Positions 28,201-40,200 of a stretch of DNA of 64,000 bases are shown here, piece by piece. Under the pieces are notes generated by a model. It was given only the letters and a program-made list of their open reading frames with translations. It did not search any database and was not told where the DNA came from. This DNA comes from Nematopogon swammerdamellus (lineage: Eukaryota; Arthropoda; Insecta; Lepidoptera; Adelidae). The stretch's first letter is position 1; each line of letters starts with the position of its first letter. The DNA lies in NCBI GenBank assembly GCA_946902875.1, contig OX336349.1, positions 8,703,891 to 8,767,890 of the forward strand, given 5' to 3'. A program made the position numbers and the translations under genes.

Positions 28201-31200
28201 TGTCTGTTTTTCTAAGTAAATCATGAATAACTATATCTTTTGGTGTTAGGTCATTAAAGTGGATAAAATTATTTAAGGCGGTGACAAACGCCAAATACGC
28301 AAAACATGCAAAAAGTGCGACAAAGAAGGTCCAAAACTGACCAATTGACACACATTCAGAAAATTAAAAAAATACCAACCTATATTTTGGTTCCTTACCA
28401 ACAAAGTGCATTGCTGGTTTTTTTAATAATGAGTAAAAGTAAGTAATAAACATAAAATTAAAAATATATAAAAAAAGCATGAATTTTTGAAAATCTGAGT
28501 ATGTGTGTATTATTACAATTTTACAATACCACCGATTCAAAGGTCACAAAGCTCTGAGAAAACTCTATTCAATTTTTTTTATTATTTTATCCACGAAAGG
28601 AGATAAAAATAAAAAACAAAAAACGCCTACATGAAATTATTGACGTAATTCTTCAGTCGGAAGGGTAAAATTTTTGCCTTCGTCAATTTAGCAGGCACTT
28701 CAATACTAGATACAATTTTAGTTCCGGGCTCGCTTGCTCGCTCCTGCCCTGCTGCGCCCGCGTGTCGGTCGTCATTTCTGTCTTCTGTGTTTGGATCGAA
28801 TGGAAAAAAGATAGGTGGTTAGGTATATTTGTACCGTGTGGGATGGTAATTTAAAATAATAGCCCCACTGCATCTCTCCCCGTGCATGTCGTAAAAGGCG
28901 ACTGAGGGATTTTTTTATGTAAACTGACACAGTTTGCTATATCACCTATAACATCCGTGATGTCAGCCCATAACACCGGGTGAACTTAGGTGCCATGTCA
29001 GTGCTTCCCTTTGGTCGTGCCGGCTACACTAAACTGGACGGAAAATACAAACTATTTCGGGATATGACTCCCTTCTTTTTTTCCGTCCAGTTCAGTGAAG
29101 CCGGTACGACCGAAGAAAAGCACTGACATAGCACCTACTTCACCAGTTGTTACGAGCTGACATCTCGGATGTTGTATTGTAGGTGATGTTGCCACCGTGT
29201 CATTTTCCGTACCAGTATACAGTACGACCGTATCAGTAATATCTCTCTTCTGTGGTATCTATCACTATACGCTCCGGTACGTAACTTGACGGGGCGTTAT
29301 ATGCATGGCTTTCGTTGGTATAACCACAGAATAACTAATAGGTACTGTGGTATAACCATAGAATACTTATAATACTGGCGTATAGAAGCGACGCTCCGCC
29401 TCGAAGCGAGTTTGCTTCCCCCCGCGCCCCGCAGCCCGCGAGCGCTGTCTGGTCGACTTCTGGCGGACGGCTAGTCAGGCTGGCACCGACTGTCGAGAGG
29501 AGAGCGAGCGCACCTTCGAGAGGGAGTAGTAGCTACTTACACGTACGCGCGCGGTTCTTTCGCACTCACAGCACAGAACAACGATCGGGCCGGCCGCGCC
29601 CGCGCGCGCGGTGGACTTCAAACCTCCTTGTTCGCACTTACTTAGAGATGCAAGGCGCAATTTTGCACAAAAATTTCACTTGAAATTTTGCAGTGAAATT
29701 TTGCACTTTCTGCAAAATTACTGTGAAATTTTCATTCTTATGTGAAATAATGAAATTTATGTTACACAAATCAGATATCAATTTGGTTTCTTATTCTTCT
29801 TCTTGAGTCAATTTTAATGTCCTACTACTGAGCGCAAGCCTTTCCCATGAACATGGAAGGGAATTGTTATACATTTCCACGTGACAAGCTGGATTGGAAG
29901 CGGTGTCCACAACAATTTTATATGTACTGCTGTGCACAGGTTTCCTCACGGTGTTTTCCTTCACCGGAGCGAATCTTAATCATATGAACATTTAAAAAAA
30001 GTGGCCGCCATTTTGAACTTTTTAGTTACTGGACCGATTGCTTTCAAAGTCGATATCTGGGTGTCTGTGTGGGCTCTGAATACGAATCCGTTGTCAAAAT
30101 TTAAAAAAAGTGGCCGCCATTTTGAACTTTTTAGTTACTGGACCGATTGCTTTCAAAGTCGATATCTGGGTGTCTGTGTGGGCTCTGAATACGAATCCGT
30201 TGTCAAAATTTAAAAAAAGCGGCTGCCATTTTGAACTTTTTAGTTACTGGACCGATTGCTTTCAAAGTCGATATCTGGGTGTCTGTGTGGGCTCTGAATA
30301 CGAATCTGTAGTGAACATTTAAAAAAAGTTGCCGCCATTTTGAACTTTTTAATTACTGGACCGATTGATTTCAAAATCGATATCTGGGTGTTTGTGTGGA
30401 CTCTGAATACAAATATGTAGTGAATATTTAAAAAAAGTTGCCGCCATTTTGACCTTTTTAGTTATTCGACCGATTGCTTTCAAAATCAATATCTGGGTGT
30501 CTGTGTGGGCTCTGAATACGAATCCGTTGTCAAAATTTAAAAAAAGTGGCCGCCATTTTGAACTTTTTAGTTACTGGACCGATTGCTTTCAAAGTCGATA
30601 TCTGGGTGTCTGTGTGGACTCTGAATACGAATCCGTTGTCAAAATTTAAAAAAAGTGGCCGCCATTTTGAACTTTTTAGTTACTGGACCGATTGCTTTCA
30701 AAGTCGATATCTGGGTGTCTGTGTGGACTCTGAATACGAATCCGTTGTCAAAATTTAAAAAAAGCGGCTGCCATTTTGAACTTTTTAGTTACTGGACCGA
30801 TTGCTTTCAAAATCGATATCTGGGTGTCTGTGTGGGCTCTGAATACGAATCTGTAGTGAACATTTAAAAAAAGTTGCCGCCATTTTGAACTTTTTAATTA
30901 CTGGACCGATTGATTTCAAAATCGATATCTGGGTGTTTGTGTGGACTCTGAATACAAATATGTAGTGAATATTTAAAAAAAGTTGCCGCCATTTTGACCT
31001 TTTTAGTTATTCGACCGATTGCTTTCAAAATCAATATCTGGGTGTCTGTGTGGGCTCTGAATACGAATCCGTTGTCAAAATAAAAAAAAAACGGCCTCCA
31101 TTTTGAACTTTTTAGTTACTGGACCGATTGCTTTCAAAATCGATATCTGGGTGTCTGCGTGGGCTCTGAATACGAATCTGTAGTGAACATTAAAAAAAAG

Positions 31201-34200
31201 TGGCCGCCATTTTGAACTTTTTAGTTACTGGACCGATTGCTTTCAAAATTGATATCTGGGTATCTGTATGGGCTCTGAATACGAATCCGTTTTCAAAATT
31301 TAAAAATAGTTGCCGCCATCTTGCACTTTTTAGTTTTGACTACAGATTCATATTTAGAGCCCACACAGACACGCAGATATCTATTTTGAAAGCAATCGGT
31401 CCAGTAACTAAAAAGTTTAAAATGGCGGCCACTTAATTTTGACTACAGATTCGTATTCAGAGCATACACAGACACCCAGACATCGATTTTGAAAGCAATT
31501 GGTCCAGTAACTGAAAAGTTCAAAATGGCGGCCACTTTTTTTAAATTTTGACTACAGATTCGTATTCAGAGCCTACACAGACACCCAGATATCAATTTTG
31601 AAATCAATCGGTCCAGTAACTAAAAAGTTTAAAATGGCGGCCACTTAATTTTGACTACAGATTCGTATTCAGAGCACACACAGACACCCAGACATCGATT
31701 TTGAAAGCAATTGGTCCAGTAACTGAAAAGTTCAAAATGGCGGCCACTTTTTTTAAATTTTGACTACAGATTCGTATTCAGAGCCTACACAGACACCCAG
31801 ATATCAATTTTGAAATCAATCGGTCCAGTAACTAAAAAGTTCAAAATGGCGGCCACTTTTTTTTAATTTTGACTACAGATTCGTATTCCGAGCCCACACA
31901 GACACCCAGATATCGATTTTGAAAGCAATCGGTCCAGTAACTGAAAAGTTTAAAATGGCGGCCACTTTTTTTATTTTGATTACAGATTCGTATTCAGAGC
32001 CTACACAGACACCCAGATATCAATTTTGAAAGCAATCGGTCCAGTAACTAAAAAGTTCAAAATGGCGGCCACTTTTTTTTATTTTGATTACAGATTCGTA
32101 TTCAGAGCCTACACAGCCACCCAGATATCAATTTTGAAAGCAATCGGTCCAGTAACTGAAAAGTTCAAAATGGCGGCCACTTTTTTTTTATTTTGATTAC
32201 AGATTCGTATTCAGAGCCTACACAGACACCCAGATATCAATTTTGAAAGCAATCGGTCCAGTAACTGAAAAGTTCAAAATGGCGGCCACTTTTTTTTATT
32301 TTGATTACAGATTCGTATTCAGAGCCTACACAGACACCCAGATATCAATTTTGAAAGCAATCGGTCCAGTAACTAAAAAGTTCAAAATGGCGGCCACTTT
32401 TTTTTAATTTTGATTACAGATTCGTATTCAGAGCCTACACAGACACCCAGATATCAATTTTGAAAGCAATCGGTCCAGTAACTAAAAAGTTCAAAATGGC
32501 GGCAAGTATACATTGAAAATTTCACTTTAGCTTCACATACGATTCGGCTTAAAAATAATAAAAATGGAATACCTATTGCAAAGTTTCCAAAATTTAGTGA
32601 AACTTTCACTGCAAAATTGTCGTTTAGTTAGCGAGTAAAAATAAAACATGTGCATATAAGTTGATGTTTTTCTTTTTTTCTTGCCCTCCAATAATGTTAA
32701 GAGGTACATATACATAGATAGTCATAATTAAAAATGTTTCCTTTTAAATTACATCAAATATAATTTATAATATTGTCCACTACAAACTTCTCATAAAGAG
32801 TGCCAACCCTGTACCCAAGTTATCGAGGTCGCACCAATACACGCAAAGGCGCCCGCGTACGTGAGCAGTAGGTACACATTTTCGGCCGCTTCATAGAAAA
32901 TGTGACTAGTGTCACGGGTGGTATAACGCTGTCTGCGCTTGAGATGCAAGGACTATAGAACCGTGCCTAAATAAAAGTAGCCTAGCAACAGCGGCGCGCT
33001 GCGGAGCGGGGGCGGCGGCGGCGGCGGCACTGTGGTGGCGCGGAGCGGTGACGACGCGGCGGCGCGGCGCGGCGCGGAGGAGCGGCGGCGCGGCGCGGAG
33101 GAGCGGCTTGTTATTGCTTGCTTGCATGCGTGAGTGGCACGCTGCTACTGAGTTACCGCACCGCACCGCACCCCACCGCACCGTGCCATGCTGCCGCCGC
33201 GCGCGCCGCGCGCGCCGGCCGGTACCTATGTTGCTATGATATTTGCCATACATACCTAAATGCCTATCTACCTATTACCTACCTACCTATTTTTATTTTA
33301 GTTTTCATCGATAGTCTATTTAGAGGTTTATAAAAAGTGGTAAGTACATGAACTAAAATAATTTGGAAGAAATTACAATAAAATGTTATTTAGGTAAAAT
33401 AATAAAAAATAAAAAATTAGAATCACGCATCAGTTACATAAGCCACAATCATTTTAATAATTAAAATAATAAAAAAGCAAAAAAAAAAAAACATACGAAA
33501 GTGGGATTCGAACCCCGAACCATCAACTCTTTAGGCTGATAGCGACAAACTACGCTAAATGTGACTTGAACGTGCGAAGCGAAATTAGCAGTCGCATGGT
33601 ACATTATGTAGAATTCCCGAATGCTCAAGGTCGTTGGCGTTTGTCACGGCCTTAAGCCTTTGGTATAATATAAATAAAGAGTAATTTATATTATTATCTT
33701 CATTTCTTCTATTGTTTTCTGTTTCATTCTCTAGTGGAGTGGGTCTTATACACATTTTTGTAACTGTTTATCATTTAAGTAGAATTTTAGAAGTTATACT
33801 TATAAAATACAGCAGGTTTTTTTCCGAAATATCTTTCACATAATATTGGTTGTTTAGTGGTATAATATTTAAATTTAAATTTTTGTATATATTTTTTTTG
33901 TTTTTTTTTTGTTTTATTTGATGACAATAAATATTATTTTTCTTTTTGTTCTTACTTTCTATTGTCTTAATTCGAGAGTACACCTTTACTTACATTTCGT
34001 AATGAATGACACATTATTGTACAACCATCGACTTAACCCAATACTGAAACTACCTTTACACCTGCCAATGTTTCCTACGACCGCTCGAAATGGCCACTTT
34101 ATATTCCGCCTAGGTCGCGATACTTGGCACAGCCTCACCAAAGCCGACTGCATCATTGAGTCGGAACCGGGGATGTATGGGATCTCGTAATTCACGTATC

Positions 34201-37200
34201 TACGTGGATATTCAGCGTCCGAAGCAGGCGCGATCGGTTTAGGAGTCACGGTCGTGCGCTCAATCAAGCCGCTTTTAGCTGCGTTTACACGGCTGCGGGG
34301 CGTGAAAGCGAGCTTCTTCTGACTGGGAAAAAACTCATGGACATAATATGCCTAACTCATACTTAAGGGATTGAAAATGGCGACGTCTTACAGCAGTCGT
34401 CATGAAAATTTTGTTTAGGATAGTATATTTTAGTATTAAAATTTTTTTTCTTCGAAGAATTGCTTTATTACTTTAGACGGCGATAGTAATGTGTGAGCGA
34501 GAGCTTTTCTTTAAATAATCAGGTTATACACTTTTACACTTCTACACTAATCTATACATATAATAAAATCGTTAAATTAATAATCTCTCTTTGTCTGTAC
34601 GCGCATCACGCAAAAACCACTGAACGGAATTTGACGAAACTTTGTATAGTGACAGTGTATATCCCGGATTAACATAATAAACAAAAAATATAATAACAAT
34701 TAAAATTATTATAAAATTTAAATGACAAGTTGACAACGGAAAACTGTCATCTCGACGTGAGCTGGCCGGTGACAAAATGTTTGATAAATAAAAAAAAAAA
34801 AAAATTGAAGTCGAACTTATGCCGCTGTCATTGGTGCCATTTATATTTCTGTTGCCCGCGGCTTCGCTAGCGTGAAATTCGTATTAAAAAAAAGTAAGTA
34901 ACTAAAGCCGGAGCCGAAGGCGGATCTGCGCTCACGTAAACGATATTCTTTCTCGATGAAAGTAACTAAGGGCGAGGCGGAAGTCGGAGCTGAGTTCAGG
35001 AAGAAAAAAAACATTCTTTCTTGAATGAAGTAAGTAACTATGGGCAGGCCGCAGGCCGAGCTGCGTTCAGGAAGAAGCTAAACCATCTTGAAGAGAGTTA
35101 GTAACTAAGGCGAGGCCGAAGGCCGAGCTACGTTCTGATAAATAATAAACCATCTCGAAGAAAGGAAGTAACTAAGGGCGAGGCCGAGGGCCGAGCTGCG
35201 TTCAGGAAAAAAGCTAAACCATCTTGAAGAAAGTGAGTAACTAAGGCGAGGCCGAAGGCCGAGCTACATTCTGATAAATAATAAAACATCTTGAAGAAAG
35301 CAAGTAAATAAGGGCGAGGCCGAAGGCTGAGCTGCATTCGGGAAGAAGCTAAACCATCTCGAAGAAAGCAAGTAACTAAGGGCTAGGCCGAAGGCCGAGC
35401 TGCGTTCAGGAAGAAGGTAAACCTTCTTGAAGAAAGTAAGTAACTAAGGCGAGGCCGAAGGCCGAGCTGCGTTCTGGATGAAGCTAAACCATCTCGAATA
35501 AATTAGGTAACTAAGCGATATTAAGATTGAGTTAAATTAATTTAAATTTTATTATAAAGTCCACGCTTCTGACGGCAAACATACCGTGCATCCTAAAACC
35601 TTGCGGTTATTCCCGGCTGGATGGCAAGAGGCCCGATGGTATCACCTTAGTTCCATGGGCCAAGGGTAGGTCTTTGATGTGGGACGCCATTTGTGTTCTC
35701 ACATTGGCTCCAAGTCACGTTCGGGCATCTTCAAGACCGGCCGGCGCGGCCGAGGCCTGGGCGGACAGCCTCAAACGCAATACATATTATAGATATATAA
35801 TTCAAGATTTCCAATTTGTTGCGTTTGCGGTTGAAACCCTCGGTCCGTGGAGCAGTCATTGAAGCCAAAAGCTTCTTGAAGAGGCTTGGGTCTCTGCTGG
35901 TGGACGCAACTGGTGTCCCGCAATCAAGGGCCTACTTCATTCAAACGGTAAGCTTTGCCATCCAGCGGGGTAATGCCGCAAGTGTTCTAGGAACATTTGA
36001 AAACGCCCCTTGTATGATAGTTATTTTAATGTTTAGGTTTAATGGTAGGTTTTAAAAAAAAATTTTAGTTATTAATATTACTTTTTTATATATTTTATTA
36101 AATAAATAGATGGAGTAAACGATATTATATGCTATCGAAGAAAGGAAGTCATTTAAGGCGAGGCCCGAAGGCAGAAGAGGGTTTTTGGTTTACCTGAACG
36201 CAGCTCGGCTTTCGGCCTCGCCCTTAGTTACTTACTTTCTTCGAGAAGGTTTCTCGTCTTCCTGAACGAAGCTCGGCCTTCGGCCTCGCCCTTAGTTACT
36301 TGCTTTCTTCGTGAAGGTTTATTGTCTTCCAGGATGCAGCTGGGCCTTCGGCCTCGCCGTTAGTTGCTTACTTTATTTGAGAAGATTTATCGTTTACCTG
36401 AACGCAGCTCGGCCTTCGGCCTCGCCCTTAGTTACTTAGATTCTTCTTTGAAATACGAATTTCACGCGAGCGAAGCCGCGGGCAACAGCTAGTACTATTA
36501 TAAAGAAGTTTGGGTGAGGAGGTAATCTCCGAAATTACTCAAGCGATTTTAAAAATTTCTTAACCAATATTTAGATAGAATCGATAGACTGAGTCATTGG
36601 TAATAGAGGCAACTTCGGAGACGAGCATTCGACGTGTCTGTACTTTGTTCGTTCGCAGACGGCGAGCATTAATTTTAGAGAAATTTGATAGTTTCTTTAA
36701 ATCTCAATCTATGTATTATGTATATATATGTGCCCGTGTATTATAAAGTGAATGGAAAACCAAAGGGAAAAAAAGTTCAATTAAAAACAGTTTCATAACA
36801 AATCGTGGATATTTTGATGGGGCTACATTATATATAAGCGATATAAGTCCACCTGTACACAGCATGATTGATTACATAGTATAAAAACTTTATAATATAA
36901 TCATAGTTACGTATATCAAACTATTTTCAGCTCAAATGTGCTACAACTAAATCGTGCAATAAATTTTAACTGCAGTTTCAAGTTACTCTTCTAGTGTAAG
37001 CGCGCGGGCCCATGTGCAAGCAAACTCGAGGATGGCATGGCTTCGCACGGCCTCGCACTAAAAGTTTGGAAGCCTTTCGAAATATCAGCGCTACGTGCTT
37101 GGTGGAGTACGCCCCGTTGTCATATCCCCTCCAACTAACTGCAGTTTCAATATATCTGCTATCGATTATTGCATCTTGCAACTGTTCACAATTTTTGGAT

Positions 37201-40200
37201 CGATCCTGAGAGGTTGTTTAAGGGCAACTTGTAGATATATTAAAGTATGTATGTAAGCATAGTTAAATTGTGCCAAACTTTAGCTGATCTTGCAACTTAC
37301 GACCATAATTCCATAGAAGAAACAACAGGGTATTGTTAACTGCTATGAAAAGGAAACAGCATAGTAATAATTTATTAATTAAAATACTGCAAGTAGGCAC
37401 CTATTGATATTTTAAACAGTCAAATCCCATTCTTTAAAAATTACAATTTGTCTTCTCAATTTCATACTAAACTGCTGTGTCCTAGCGGCTGTCCTCTGTG
37501 AATTCAAATTATTCCAAACTTAGTATAATACTATACACTATATGCAACGGGACCTCCAAGGATTATTCCCGGCTGGAGTTGCGATTAGGTAACAGTAACA
37601 CAGTAACATTGATACTAGCAAGTAAGATATATCGCTGAAATTTTCCGTTTCCACTCACAGTTTTCATTCTGTTAACGGTAAAAAAATTACTAAAATTGCA
37701 ACACGAACTTTATTTATCTGCGCGCAGTTCAACTTCTGATGAAACCCTCTCGTATTCGCGCCTCGTCGGCACTCAGTTGTGCGGTTTCAAAGCAGCCAGC
37801 GACAATGCCGCCATCTTTAATTTGTATGCAGAGATCCCTTCGTTTGTAATTAAAGTGCTTTTTGTAAGAGAATATTTAAAGAGCAGTCCAGTGGTGGCAA
37901 ATTCAGTACGCAGCAGAAAAATCGTGAATCGAGTATCTACATAAATATGCCATCCTGTAGCGAAAGCTGTACACTATGTTTAATTTTCTTTATTTCACCG
38001 ATAGCTTGACTTTTGGCATGTAGGTGACTTTTTTAATGTCATATCATAAATTAAGGTTTTTCAGAAAATTTAAATTTGAAATTTTTATGAAGGAATTGTA
38101 AAAAGAAAATGTTCTCAAACTAAGAAGTCGTAGACCAAAAGTTGTTCAGTTTCAGGTGTATGATCGCCCCCTTTCGGGTAATACCATCAATTGTAACACC
38201 GTGTATAGAGAATATTATTCTTGGTGTAAATGTCGCTTAGAAGGTCGCTATGGAATATCAATATTTTAAAAGTGACTTTAAACGATGTATATACGATTTC
38301 GCTGGTTGTGACTTGGCCCCCAGCTCGGAGTAAGAAGTAGAAAAGGGTTGGGGTGGAATTGATTAGCATGCATTTCTTGATCAACACGAACAAAGATTTG
38401 TTTTATTAGTATTCTACTAGGCCCCTCTCTTCATCTTATTTTTCCGTAAAGTCGCATATTAATTTGTTCTTAGGGATTTCTTACTTTCCAAATTGATCAC
38501 TAGGTACTTTTTCATTATTAAATTATCTTTTATAGATTAGAATACTTGTTACAATAAACATTCAGTTGGTTTTATGATTAACGTCACTAAAGAAAATCTG
38601 TTAATTATTATGGATTTTTATTAATCTTTCCAATGAATATATTTCTGAACCTTCTTTTTGCACTCTAATAAGTAATTCACAGCATCAATATTTGCTACAA
38701 TATTGAATACTGACATATATACCAATGAAAATCATTAGCGTGTGAGGCTTATTTCTATTCACCCATTCCACAGCTAAGTACCGTTTCACAAGAAATAATA
38801 GTTTGCTATGTCAATACATTTTTTTATGGAACATTGGAGGTTTTCCAAAAGGGCGTGATAAGGCTGCTCTCAGATAGACATGGTATTCGCAATACCCATG
38901 CATGCAATGTCTACGAGTACTCGTAGGCGTGACGATGCCACGTGTTGCTCAATTCCATAAAAACGTATTTGACAGGATTGGTCAATCACCTGTCACACCC
39001 GTAATGCCATGCGATTACACCTTGTTACTGTCTGCCTATCTACAGGTACAAAGTGGCCGTCACCGCACGTGTAGACGTACCGTTCTTCGGGCCGACCCTC
39101 CCGCAGCCGGCCGTCTTCAAGAAGGGGCGGGAACTAAAGGAGTTCCTCCTCACCAAGCTCATCAACGCCGAGAACGCTTGCTATAAGGCGGAGAAGTTCG
39201 CCCAGCTTGAAATGAGGACAAGGTGGGCATTGTTTATCAAATTGTTGTTGTCTTTTACCTGATCCACATTCCTAATCTGGCATCATACAAGTGGTCTGTC
39301 TTGTCTAAGCTAAGATCAGGCTTGTCTAAGCCTGATCTGACCTGGTCCCAACACTTAGTCTGGCCTAATTAGCACCTAATCTGGTATCGGCCACACCTAG
39401 TTTGGCCCGGTTCACAATTCACACCTCCTCATCTAGTATTATCTAGTCCTCGCATCTGGTCGTTCGAAAAGTCTTCAGTTTTTTATCCAAGGTATGTATG
39501 ATGTATTTCTTGTCACAGCTAACATCTCCGCATCTGTTTCCAGAACGTCCCTGCTACAGAACCTGGCGGAGGAGCTCCGCAGCAAGACGCGCGAGTTCCT
39601 CGGCCTAGGCGGATGGGAGACGGGGGCGATCTCTCCGCAGCCCGACGGCACGCCCAAACAGGACGGCCCGGGCGCCCGCTTCATCGATACTGTGAAGAAA
39701 GCGCTCATTTCGAAAGTCAGGTTAGAACAATTTCTGGTGTAAAGATAATTATTGTATATTATATTTATGAAGTTTTAAACGTTTTAAGAGAGGCGTACCC
39801 TCTCTTAAAACCCCGAAAATAAAGAGTTAAATGTGTCCCTGACCGGGGTAAGAACTGGGCACTGGCATTTAGCCACCAGTCGTTGGCAAGGGTCGACAGG
39901 TCGTGTTCATGATGGAATTCACTTTAATCAAACTTGAAATGAGAAAATAGTGCTACACGGATATCAATTCTCTTACTGTTTGATTGACTCAAAGCAGTTT
40001 TGTTTGTTTGACCAGCAAAGTAAAGCTTTTTAAAGTCAGAGTAATTTCTGACTTTAAAAAGCTTTACTTTGCTGGAAACCCATAAATTGTATGTGATTTA
40101 TGATTGTTTATTCATTTAAATCCACCATTAATGTGAAAACGTCTATAGTAGTTCCAGATCGCAGAGCGTCGATACGAATCTCTCAGGAGAAAGCAACAAG

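Noticed and set aside
30001..31436. Repeated 66-78-residue frames starting [16 protein letters not shown]
   Set aside because: They follow the 109-bp satellite unit, whose length is not a multiple of 3, so the frame changes at each unit. No gene-like context.
33048..33333. Frames in the GC-rich block at 33 kb
   Set aside because: Composition-driven Arg/Ala/His repeats on both strands. No splice or homology support.
33494..33560. Functional tRNA gene
   Set aside because: The T stem pairs poorly and the acceptor arm is not recognisable. It is more likely a SINE remnant.
35816..36055. Plus-strand 79-codon frame as a separate gene
   Set aside because: Its later part is the frameshifted end of the X2 core. 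Its first residues are out of frame with the homologous protein.
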